Source of the DNA: Ruminococcaceae bacterium UBA866
GTDB lineage: Bacteria > Bacillota > Clostridia > Oscillospirales > Ruminococcaceae
Reading direction: 5' to 3'
DNA length: 5,841 nucleotides
NCBI GenBank assembly: GCA_002295325.1
Contig: DBGA01000070.1
Location: forward strand, 74,243-80,083
In this document: positions 1-5,752 of the stretch, in pieces
Position numbering within the stretch: position 1 is the stretch's first letter
Layout of the letters: every line of letters begins with the position of its first letter
Program-made: the position numbers and the translations under genes
Notes under the pieces: model-generated
Told to the model about the DNA's origin: nothing
The model's database searches: none
What the model saw: only the letters and a program-made list of their open reading frames with translations

Positions 1-24
1 CCCATATAATTTTTAAAAATTTGC

Positions 25-53
25 TTGCAATGCCAGTATTTGTGTGGTATTAT
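25..53 (+). promoter_or_regulatory. Promoter of the surface protein gene (extended -10)
   Basis: TTGCAA at 25-30 serves as the -35 and TATTAT at 48-53 as the -10, with a 17-nt spacer. A TG one base upstream of the -10 (45-46) makes it an extended -10 promoter. The expected transcription start is near base 60, giving a leader of about 50 nt. Assignment is by consensus match only. Confidence 0.7.
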
Positions 54-63
54 TGTATCGTAA

Positions 64-80
64 TTACATACGTTATGTAA
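64..80. promoter_or_regulatory. Palindrome at the transcript 5' end
   Basis: TTACATA (64-70) and TATGTAA (74-80) form a perfect 7-bp inverted repeat with a 3-nt spacer. It lies a few bases after the predicted transcription start. It could be a repressor operator or a 5' hairpin that stabilises an abundant mRNA. The sequence does not decide between these. Confidence 0.5.
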
Positions 81-93
81 ATGTATGATGAAA

Positions 94-100
94 GAAGAGG
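94..100 (+). promoter_or_regulatory. Ribosome binding site that sets the surface protein start
   Basis: GAAGAGG lies 10 nt before the ATG at 111. An in-frame ATG at 81 has no such site, and starting there would put ten charged and polar residues in front of the signal peptide. The start at 111 is therefore preferred. Confidence 0.75.
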
Positions 101-110
101 TAATTTAAAC

Positions 111-1787
111 ATGAAAAACAAAATTCTTGCTTCCCTATTAGCTGTTTGCTTGTTTGTTGGAATGGCTGTTCCAGCATTCGCTGCTTATAGCTCCGTTGAA
201 GGCGATGCTACAAAAATTACAAGCATTGAGTTCACTAAAAAAGAATTGACACTTGCTAATGGCGAAGAGAAAAACCTTTCTGAGCTTGTAAAAGCTTATG
301 AGAGCAAAGAGAAAATGGTTCTTGATCTTAGCACAATTGAGTACTCACTAGAGGGTAACTCTCTAGCATTTGGTATCACTGGTTCAACTGTAGTTGCAGT
401 TGATAATTCTGGTACTTCTACTGCAGTTGCTAAAACAGCTGACGGTAAAGTTATTGCAAAACTTCCTTTAAAAGCTACTCCTGTTACTGCTGACAGATAT
501 GCAACTGGTTTCAGATTTGCTTCAAGCATTAACAACATTGCAGTTGGTGCAAATGCAGAGGACGTTTCTTTTAAAGTATCTCCAATGCCTGCAGGCGCTG
601 TTTTGACTGATATTAACAGAGGCGTTATTGACACTGCTGTTAAGGCTGCAGTTGCTAAAGCAATGAGACATTATAAGACTGCTGATCAAATTGATTCAGA
701 AGATGCAAACTTAGCTATAGTTGGTCTTCCAGTTGATTGGACAGTTAATTTTGAAGCAAAAGACGCTACAGCTACTACTGATGAAAACAAGGTTATTGTA
801 ACAAAAGATGATACAACTAAGAAATTATCTATTGTTTTGACTTCTGGTTTTACAACTATTGCTGCAGTTGAAACCATCAATATTAACGTTGCTAATGCTG
901 AGTTAGCTAAAGTTATGTCAGGCGTTAAATTTGTTAAAACTACTGGTGACAAAACAGTTCTTAAAGTAAAAACTGGTAATGTTGTTGCAAAAGACGGTAC
1001 AGCTGTAGATCCAGTTGTTGGTTATGCAATGGACGGCAAAGACATGAAGTATACAGTTACTGCTCCTGCTGGTTTACTACCTTCTATCAGAAAAGCAATC
1101 GAAGCTACTGCTTCAATCACTGATAAAGATGGTATCAACCCAAGAGAAATCAAAGCTGCTGCTTCATTCCAAAACATTGCTGCTACTAAAGCAATCGCTG
1201 TTGGCGGACCTGGCACAATCACAATTGAAGTTGGCGAAACTTACAAAGCTGGCGAGAAATTAGCTTATGCTCCTTCTGCTGCTAACGTAGGCAAAGCTGT
1301 TACTTGGTCACTTGATTACCTAAACGACAAAGCTACTTCATATGATTATGCTATCGTTGACGGTGGTGACATCACTGGTGTTGCTGTTGGTTCAAACAAA
1401 GTTATTGCTACTTTAAATGGTGACACTTCTAAAGCTGCTACTATTATTGTAAACGTTGTTGCTAAAGGCACATTGCCTAAACCAACTGACAAAAAACCTA
1501 CTACACCTCTACATGTTAACATGATCGTTGGCAACACTCACAAGATTGCTATCAAAGACGTTCCTGCAAATGTAGTTCCTGTATTCGCAGGTCTAAACGA
1601 TAAAGTTGCTACTGTAACTGCTGATGGTACAATCAAAGCTGTTGCTGCTGGTAACGCTGTTGTTAAAGTAACTGTTGGAACAGAAGTAATTTACGTTAAC
1701 GTAATTGTTAAAGCTGCTCCTGCAGTAGTTGACCCAACTAAACCAACAGACGTTCCTAAAACAGGCGTTTCTTTCTTCTCATTCTAA
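111..1787 (+). CDS. Secreted cell-surface protein with bacterial Ig-like (BIG2-like) domains and LPXTG-like tail
   Basis: This is a predicted exported surface or S-layer-like protein of 558 residues; its specific function is unknown. A signal peptide spans residues 1-24: Lys at 2 and 4, a hydrophobic core, then AFA before the cleavage point. Regions resembling BIG2 Ig-like folds lie at about 35-123, 364-452 and 467-536. The last contains the typical 'VATVTADGTIKAVAAG' pattern. Residues 127-362 are less clear and probably hold one or two divergent beta domains with a helical insert near 170-190. Pro/Thr/Lys linkers occur at 454-466 and 537-548. The only Cys is in the signal peptide, so the mature chain is cysteine-free, as is common for secreted proteins of Gram-positive bacteria. 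The C-terminus carries VPKTG at 548-552 but only six residues follow, so the hydrophobic segment and basic tail of a sortase signal are absent. Alanine is mostly GCT here, unlike the GCA-rich genes downstream, which fits high expression. It has its own promoter and terminator. Confidence 0.85.
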   Translation: MKNKILASLLAVCLFVGMAVPAFAAYSSVEGDATKITSIEFTKKELTLANGEEKNLSELVKAYESKEKMVLDLSTIEYSLEGNSLAFGITGSTVVAVDNSGTSTAVAKTADGKVIAKLPLKATPVTADRYATGFRFASSINNIAVGANAEDVSFKVSPMPAGAVLTDINRGVIDTAVKAAVAKAMRHYKTADQIDSEDANLAIVGLPVDWTVNFEAKDATATTDENKVIVTKDDTTKKLSIVLTSGFTTIAAVETININVANAELAKVMSGVKFVKTTGDKTVLKVKTGNVVAKDGTAVDPVVGYAMDGKDMKYTVTAPAGLLPSIRKAIEATASITDKDGINPREIKAAASFQNIAATKAIAVGGPGTITIEVGETYKAGEKLAYAPSAANVGKAVTWSLDYLNDKATSYDYAIVDGGDITGVAVGSNKVIATLNGDTSKAATIIVNVVAKGTLPKPTDKKPTTPLHVNMIVGNTHKIAIKDVPANVVPVFAGLNDKVATVTADGTIKAVAAGNAVVKVTVGTEVIYVNVIVKAAPAVVDPTKPTDVPKTGVSFFSF

Positions 1788-1820
1788 GAATGACAAGTTA
1801 AGGGTTTATAAAACAAATCA

Positions 1821-1852
1821 AAGACAAGCACTTCGGTGCTTGTCTTTTTTTT
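1821..1852 (+). terminator. Strong intrinsic terminator of the surface protein gene
   Basis: A perfect 11-bp stem (AAGACAAGCAC at 1821-1831 with GTGCTTGTCTT at 1836-1846) closes a TTCG tetraloop. The T run, including the end of the stem, extends to 1852. It begins 33 nt after the stop codon. This is a textbook factor-independent terminator. Its right half is repeated almost exactly at 2025-2039. Confidence 0.95.
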
Positions 1853-1858
1853 ATGCCA

Positions 1859-1874
1859 CCACGCTGTTGCGTGG
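1859..1874. repeat. Short inverted repeat at the head of the array
   Basis: CCACGC (1859-1864) and GCGTGG (1869-1874) flank TGTT, giving a 6-bp GC-rich hairpin in an AT-rich intergenic region. It sits between the terminator and the first GATAAG hairpin. The later units keep TGTTGCGTGG but lose the left arm. Confidence 0.5.
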
Positions 1875-2038
1875 CGATAAGAGTGTTATGGTGCTTATCA
1901 TGTATTATACTGTTGCGTTGCGACAAGAGTGTTAGGTGCTTGTTTTGTATAATACTGTTGCGTGGTGACAAGAGTGTTAGGTGCTTGTTGTGTATCATAT
2001 TGTTGCGTGGTGACAAGGAGTAGTGGTGCTTGTCTTTT
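1863..2038. repeat. Four tandem copies of a ~45-bp hairpin-bearing repeat
   Basis: Units start at about 1863, 1909, 1954 and 1999, with periods of 46, 45 and 45; the last copy is about 40 bp. The shared core is TGTTGCGT, then GACAAG, a loop of about 11 nt ending in GGTG, then CTTGT, and a GTATNATAY mini-palindrome. Each unit can fold into a 6-bp hairpin: 1876-1899, 1922-1944, 1967-1989 and 2012-2034. Unit 1 has GATAAG with CTTATC where the others have GACAAG with CTTGTC or CTTGTT, so both arms changed together. The upstream terminator hairpin matches the same scheme. The period is a multiple of three, so repetitive peptides appear in several frames, but they have no credible ribosome binding site and are not called as genes. 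Confidence 0.85.
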
Positions 2039-2058
2039 TGGGGGTGTTGTGATAAAAT
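2030..2058 (+). promoter_or_regulatory. Probable promoter of the manA-glucokinase operon
   Basis: TTGTCT at 2030-2035 (-35) and TAAAAT at 2053-2058 (-10) are separated by 17 nt. Transcription would start near 2065, leaving a leader of about 64 nt. The -35 lies in the right arm and T run of the last repeat unit. Match to consensus is moderate, and no better pair is seen upstream of the gene. Confidence 0.45.
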
Positions 2059-2059
2059 A

Positions 2060-2103
2060 GGTTGTAGAAAAGGGTTTACTAAAAACCCTATAAAAACGCA
2101 ACC
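2060..2103 (+). promoter_or_regulatory. Nested inverted repeats in the manA leader
   Basis: An inner perfect stem, AGGGTTT (2071-2077) with AAACCCT (2083-2089), lies inside an outer pair, GGTTG (2060-2064) with CAACC (2099-2103). The structure ends 13 nt before the ribosome binding site. No T run follows, so it is not a normal terminator. It may be a leader hairpin or a protein-binding site. Confidence 0.4.
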
Positions 2104-2116
2104 AAAACTTCATATT

Positions 2117-2121
2117 GGAGG
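2117..2121 (+). promoter_or_regulatory. Ribosome binding site that sets the manA start
   Basis: GGAGG lies 7 nt before the ATG at 2129. The reading frame is open further upstream, but that part lies in the repeat array and leader and has no comparable site. The family N-terminus also begins at 2129. Confidence 0.85.
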
Positions 2122-2128
2122 AACTAAA

Positions 2129-3091
2129 ATGTACCCAATAAAACTAACGGCACCACTAAAAGATTACCTTTGGGGCGGAACAAAGCTGATAACTGAATAT
2201 AATAAACATACTGATATGGAAAAGGTCGCCGAAAGCTGGGAACTTAGTTGTCATAAAGACGGTAATTCGTTGATTGCAAATGGAAAATACGAGGGAAAAA
2301 CCCTTGCCCAATTGATTGCACTCAAAGGAAAATCAATACTAGGCAAAAACTGCATGAAGTTTGACAATTTTCCTGTGCTAATCAAACTGATTGATGCACG
2401 AGATAATTTATCTGTGCAAGTCCACCCAAAGAACGAATATGCCTTGTGTGTTGAGGGCGAATATGGTAAAACTGAAATGTGGTATATTGTTGATTGTGAA
2501 GAGGGAGCAAGTCTGCTCTATGGTTTTGCAAAAAGCATTAGTAAAGACGAATTTGCAGAGCGTATCGAAAACAATACCCTGCTCGAAGTAACAAACAGAG
2601 TTGAAGTAAAAAAGGGTGATGTATTCTTTATTGAAGCAGGCACACTCCATGCAATCGGCAGTGGTATCTTGATTGCAGAGATACAACAAAACTCAAACAC
2701 AACCTACAGGATATATGATTATGGACGTGTTGGCAACGATGGAAACCCTCGTAAGTTGCACATAAAAAAGGCACTAGATGTAACTGAACTTACTCCACCA
2801 ACAAGAGATAATTCTCCACAGTCTGTGCGTGAAGCGTATAGAGGTTATGCAAAAACTCTACTTTCTAGCTGTGAGTATTTTACTGTTCATTTAATTGAAG
2901 TAGAAACTATGGCAGAGCTATTGGTTGATGATAACTCATTTCACTCTCTTTTATGTCTATCGGGAAGAGTTTTACTCGAAAGTGAATATGGTAACATTGA
3001 AATTAATAAGGGAGAAAGCATCTTCCTTGAGGCTGGCTACGGAAAATACACCATAACTGGAACAGGCGAAGTAATTAAAACAACAGTATAA
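2129..3091 (+). CDS. manA: Mannose-6-phosphate isomerase, class I (short Bacillus type)
   Basis: This cytoplasmic zinc enzyme interconverts mannose 6-phosphate and fructose 6-phosphate, linking mannose use to glycolysis and, in reverse, supplying mannose donors. At 320 residues it matches the short Bacillus-type class I enzymes. The cupin-fold metal site is complete: Gln97 and His99 in 'NLSVQVHPKNEYA', Glu116 in 'GKTEMWYI' and His174 in 'GTLHAIG'. The catalytic arginine region is 'TYRIYDYGR' (Arg194). The N-terminal 'DYLWGG' (12-17) and 'ESWELSCH' (35-42) are typical family signatures. Residues from about 240 to the end form the second, non-catalytic cupin-like domain. The gene leads an operon with the kinase 29 bp downstream. 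Metal ligands are assigned by comparison with family knowledge. Confidence 0.95.
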   Translation: MYPIKLTAPLKDYLWGGTKLITEYNKHTDMEKVAESWELSCHKDGNSLIANGKYEGKTLAQLIALKGKSILGKNCMKFDNFPVLIKLIDARDNLSVQVHPKNEYALCVEGEYGKTEMWYIVDCEEGASLLYGFAKSISKDEFAERIENNTLLEVTNRVEVKKGDVFFIEAGTLHAIGSGILIAEIQQNSNTTYRIYDYGRVGNDGNPRKLHIKKALDVTELTPPTRDNSPQSVREAYRGYAKTLLSSCEYFTVHLIEVETMAELLVDDNSFHSLLCLSGRVLLESEYGNIEINKGESIFLEAGYGKYTITGTGEVIKTTV

Positions 3092-3120
3092 AATTAAATT
3101 TATATAGGGGGAAATCTGGA

Positions 3121-4077
3121 ATGAAATATTATATTGGTATTGACCTAGGTGGAACAAACATTGCAGCTGGAGTTGTAAATGAAAAGAATGAAATCATTGC
3201 ACAATGTAGCGTAAAAACTAGGGGCGAGCGCCCAGCAGAGCAAATAATTGATGATATGGCAGCGGTGGCAAAATTGGCGGTCGAAAAAGCTGGCATTTCT
3301 ATGGCTGACATTGAGTGGGTAGGGGTTGGTGCACCAGGAACTGCAAATAAAGCAACTGGAACAATTGAGTATTCAAACAATCTAAACTGGCATGATGTGC
3401 CACTTGTGGCTATGCTTGTGGAAAGACTATCATGTCCTGTTTTCATTGAAAATGATGCAAATGCGGCGGCTTACGGAGAGTATGTAGCTGGATCGGCAAA
3501 AGATGCAAAAATTTCCGTAATGGTAACACTTGGAACAGGTGTTGGTGGTGGAATTGTAATAGAAAATGAGATTTATACAGGGTTTAACTTTGCAGGTGCA
3601 GAGCTTGGTCATACTGTAATGGTAGTTGATGGTAGACCTTGCACTTGCGGAAGAAATGGCTGTTTTGAGGCATACGCTAGTGCAACTGGGCTAATTGCAA
3701 CCACTAAGGAGCATATGAATGCTGACAAAAACTCCATCATGTGGAAGTTATGTGAGGGTGACATTAACGAAGTCAATGGAAAAACATCTTTTGATGCAAT
3801 GCGTGAAGGTGATATCACAGCAACTACTGTAGTAGACGAATATATGAAGTATCTAGCTTGTGGCATTACAAATATAATTAACACATTTCAGCCAGATATT
3901 TTATGCGTTGGCGGTGGAATTAGCCACGAGCGTGATTATCTGATAGAGCCGATGAAAAAGCTTATTGCCAAAGAGGTATATTCAAGAGACAGTGCCAAAA
4001 ACACTGTAATAGTTGTGGCATCATTGGGTAATGACGCAGGAATTATTGGTGCGGCATTATTGGGTATGGCGAAGTAG
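3121..4077 (+). CDS. glcK: ROK-family glucokinase
   Basis: This cytoplasmic enzyme is predicted to phosphorylate glucose to glucose 6-phosphate with ATP. It has 318 residues, the usual length for ROK glucokinases. The ATP-binding phosphate loop is 'IGIDLGGTN' (5-13), and the catalytic aspartate is Asp112 in 'ENDANAAAYGEY'. The second phosphate motif is 'LGTGVGGG' (137-144). The sugar and zinc region has Glu161, His164, Cys174, Cys176, Cys181 and Glu183; the CxCGxxGCxE pattern is that of glucokinases rather than ROK fructokinases. There is no N-terminal helix-turn-helix, so it is a kinase and not a ROK repressor. AGGGGGA lies 8 nt before the ATG. It follows manA in the same operon. Specificity could extend to mannose, which would fit its neighbour, but the sequence does not prove that. 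Confidence 0.9.
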   Translation: MKYYIGIDLGGTNIAAGVVNEKNEIIAQCSVKTRGERPAEQIIDDMAAVAKLAVEKAGISMADIEWVGVGAPGTANKATGTIEYSNNLNWHDVPLVAMLVERLSCPVFIENDANAAAYGEYVAGSAKDAKISVMVTLGTGVGGGIVIENEIYTGFNFAGAELGHTVMVVDGRPCTCGRNGCFEAYASATGLIATTKEHMNADKNSIMWKLCEGDINEVNGKTSFDAMREGDITATTVVDEYMKYLACGITNIINTFQPDILCVGGGISHERDYLIEPMKKLIAKEVYSRDSAKNTVIVVASLGNDAGIIGAALLGMAK

Positions 4078-4087
4078 AATAGTAGAA

Positions 4088-4122
4088 AAAGGGTAAGTGA
4101 AAGCTCACCCTTTCAGCTTTTT
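4088..4122 (+). terminator. Terminator of the manA-glucokinase operon
   Basis: AAAGGGT (4088-4094) pairs with ACCCTTT (4107-4113), followed after four bases by TTTTT (4118-4122). It starts 11 nt after the kinase stop codon. A competing stem, AAAGCT (4100-4105) with AGCTTT (4115-4120), overlaps it. The gap before the T run makes it less ideal than the first terminator. Confidence 0.6.
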
Positions 4123-4301
4123 ATTATGACAATGTTTTTGATGTCAAAAAAATTAACAGCGTGTATTGTGAAGAAACTGACTTTATAGTGGGACTTCAAA
4201 CTTCATACCACTGGTATACTAAAAATAAGGATAGTATTTTATTTAAACCAAATATAACTGAAAAAGAAGAAGAACTACTCAACGAATTGAAATTCTACTA
4301 A
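4101..4301 (+). pseudogene. Start-less open frame, probable C-terminal gene remnant
   Basis: One frame is open for 66 codons, from a stop at 4098 to TAA at 4299. It reads like real protein: aromatic and charged residues are well mixed, for example 'EETDFIVGLQTSYHWY', ending in 'EKEEELLNELKFY'. It has no ATG or TTG, and its only GTG (4161) lacks a ribosome binding site. The upstream end runs into the operon terminator. An ATG at 4126 in another frame reads nine codons to a run of seven A (4146-4152), where a -1 shift would enter this frame and give a 58-residue product. I do not recognise the family. The simplest reading is the tail of a deleted gene; a chance open frame is possible. Confidence 0.35.
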
Positions 4302-4322
4302 GATCCTTTACATATTTTTATA

Positions 4323-4351
4323 TTGTAAAACAAAACTGCTTGTTGTATAAT
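4323..4351 (+). promoter_or_regulatory. Promoter of glyA
   Basis: TTGTAA at 4323-4328 and a perfect TATAAT at 4346-4351 are separated by 17 nt. Transcription should start near 4358, leaving a leader of about 28 nt. That is too short for a known riboswitch, so a tetrahydrofolate or glycine riboswitch is not supported here. Confidence 0.75.
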
Positions 4352-4385
4352 TAAGGTAATAATATATTATCAAAGGAGAGTTAGA

Positions 4386-5639
4386 ATGTATAAAGAAATG
4401 ATGGATACTATTGGATACGTTGCAAATTATGACAAAGAGGTTGCAGATGCAATGCAACTAGAACTAAAACGTCAACGTAGAAATATTGAGCTTATCGCAA
4501 GTGAAAATATAGTTTCACCAGCAGTTATGGCTGCAATGGGCACTGTTCTTACAAACAAATATGCAGAGGGCTATCCTGCAAAACGTTACTATGGCGGTTG
4601 CGAATGCGTTGATATTGCAGAAAATATTGCAATTGAACGAGCAAAGAAACTTTTTGGTGCTGAACACGCAAATGTACAACCTCATTCTGGTGCACAAGCA
4701 AATCTAGCAGTTTACTTTGGGTTACTTGAGTATGGCGATACTATTTTGGGTATGAATTTGGCTCATGGAGGACATTTAACACATGGTTCGCCAGTAAATA
4801 TGAGTGGTAAATATTTCAACTTCATTCCTTATGGGGTTGATGATGATACACAAACGTTAAACTATGATAAAATTGAAGCATTAGCAAAAGAACATAAGCC
4901 TAAGATGATTGTTGCAGGTGCATCAGCATATCCTCGTGCAATTGACTTTAAACGTATGGGCGAAATTGCACATTCAGTTGGAGCATACTTCATGGTTGAC
5001 ATGGCTCATATTGCAGGACTTGTTGCGGCAGGACTTCATATGAATCCTGTTCCTTATGCAGATGTTGTTACTACGACTACTCACAAGACACTAAGAGGGC
5101 CTCGGGGTGGAATGATTTTATGTAAAGAAGAACTAGCTGCAAAGATTAATAAAGCAATCTTCCCTGGAACACAGGGCGGACCTTTGATGCATATCATTGC
5201 GGCAAAAGCTGTCTGCTTTGGTGAGGCTTTAGCCGATGATTTTAAGGACTACCAACAAACAGTTATTGATAACGCACAAGCGCTTGCAAAAGCACTAAAT
5301 GAAAAAGGTTTTAACCTAGTTTCTGGTGGAACAGATAACCATCTAATATTGGTTGACTTGAGAAACTTTGATGTAACTGGAAAAGAGCTTGAAAAGCGTC
5401 TTGATGAGGTATATATCACTGTTAATAAAAATGCAATTCCAAACGATCCACAAAGTCCGTTTGTTACAAGCGGGATCAGGGTTGGTACTCCAGCTATCAC
5501 AAGCAGAGGGTTAGTTCCTGCTGATATGGAAGTAATTGCAGATTGTATCCATAAGGCTGCAACTGATTTCGAGAATTCTGCAGATGCAATTAGAGCAGCT
5601 ATTGACACACTATGTGGCAAATATCCGTTATACGAATAG
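4386..5639 (+). CDS. glyA: Serine hydroxymethyltransferase
   Basis: This PLP-dependent cytoplasmic enzyme converts serine and tetrahydrofolate to glycine and 5,10-methylenetetrahydrofolate, the main source of one-carbon units for purine, thymidylate and methionine synthesis. At 417 residues it is full length for bacterial GlyA. The PLP lysine is Lys234 in '[14 protein letters not shown]'. Asp205 in 'MVDMAHIAG' should contact the pyridine nitrogen, and Arg365 in 'SGIRVGTPA' should bind the substrate carboxylate. Tyr59, Glu61 and Tyr69 in '[15 protein letters not shown]' match the conserved substrate-site residues. AAAGGAGAG lies just before the ATG at 4386. A later in-frame ATG pair (4398, 4401) has no better site. 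It is transcribed from its own promoter. No clear terminator follows, so transcription may continue into the next gene. Confidence 0.97.
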   Translation: MYKEMMDTIGYVANYDKEVADAMQLELKRQRRNIELIASENIVSPAVMAAMGTVLTNKYAEGYPAKRYYGGCECVDIAENIAIERAKKLFGAEHANVQPHSGAQANLAVYFGLLEYGDTILGMNLAHGGHLTHGSPVNMSGKYFNFIPYGVDDDTQTLNYDKIEALAKEHKPKMIVAGASAYPRAIDFKRMGEIAHSVGAYFMVDMAHIAGLVAAGLHMNPVPYADVVTTTTHKTLRGPRGGMILCKEELAAKINKAIFPGTQGGPLMHIIAAKAVCFGEALADDFKDYQQTVIDNAQALAKALNEKGFNLVSGGTDNHLILVDLRNFDVTGKELEKRLDEVYITVNKNAIPNDPQSPFVTSGIRVGTPAITSRGLVPADMEVIADCIHKAATDFENSADAIRAAIDTLCGKYPLYE

Positions 5640-5654
5640 GTGGCATAATGCCAC
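5640..5654. repeat. Perfect palindrome directly after the glyA stop codon
   Basis: GTGGCAT (5640-5646) and ATGCCAC (5648-5654) flank a single A, with the first base directly after the stop codon. In RNA it would form a 6-bp hairpin with a 3-nt loop. There is no T run, so it is at best a weak terminator. It may protect the 3' end or be a protein-binding site. Confidence 0.5.
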
Positions 5655-5662
5655 AATTATGT

Positions 5663-5704
5663 CGCATGCAAAGTGTTGATTAAAAAATCAATATTGTGCT
5701 TGCG
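5663..5704 (+). repeat. Long imperfect hairpin between glyA and the esterase gene
   Basis: CGCA-T-GCA (5663-5670) pairs with TGC-T-TGCG (5697-5704). AGTG (5672-5675) pairs by A-U, U-A and G-U with TATT (5692-5695), and TTGATT (5676-5681) pairs with AATCAA (5686-5691) around an AAAA loop. Only two mismatches interrupt the stem. No T run follows. It could be a 3' structure of glyA or a leader or operator element of the next gene. Confidence 0.45.
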
Positions 5705-5728
5705 TGGGTAGTACCTACATGCAATAAT
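5700..5728 (+). promoter_or_regulatory. Possible promoter of the downstream esterase gene
   Basis: TTGCGT (5700-5705) and AATAAT (5723-5728) are 17 nt apart, and a TG at 5720-5721 gives an extended -10. The -35 match is weak. Transcription would start near 5735, leaving about 18 nt of leader. Readthrough from glyA is the alternative. Confidence 0.35.
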
Positions 5729-5752
5729 TTATGAATTAAGGAGTGGCTATAT

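Noticed and set aside
81..110. Earlier ATG for the surface protein
   Set aside because: It lacks a ribosome binding site and would place charged residues before an otherwise ideal signal peptide.
1729..1935. Plus-strand frame overlapping the end of the surface gene
   Set aside because: It lies in the +1 frame of the surface gene and then runs through the terminator and repeats. It has no ribosome binding site and no hydrophobic anchor that would suggest a frameshifted C-terminus.
1863..2038. CRISPR array
   Set aside because: The units are direct tandem repeats with no unique spacers between conserved repeats, and there are no cas genes.
1798..2113. Minus-strand reading frames with 15-residue peptide repeats across the tandem array
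   Set aside because: The 45-bp period is a multiple of three, so any open frame yields a repetitive peptide. The starts are non-ATG or lie inside the repeats, and no ribosome binding site is seen.
2030..2128. Longer manA N-terminus starting upstream
   Set aside because: The extra residues come from the repeat and leader, whereas a strong GGAGG and the family N-terminus both support the ATG at 2129.
4205..4217. ATACCA-C-TGGTAT palindrome as an operator
   Set aside because: It lies about 105 bases upstream of the glyA -35 and inside the orphan frame. A single short palindrome there is not enough to call a site.
4302..4385. Riboswitch in front of glyA
   Set aside because: The predicted leader is only about 28 nt and shows no aptamer-sized structure.
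5249..5656. 135-codon minus-strand frame opposite the end of glyA
   Set aside because: It is antisense to a clearly conserved enzyme, and its composition looks like the shadow of the glyA codons. No promoter or ribosome binding site is evident.
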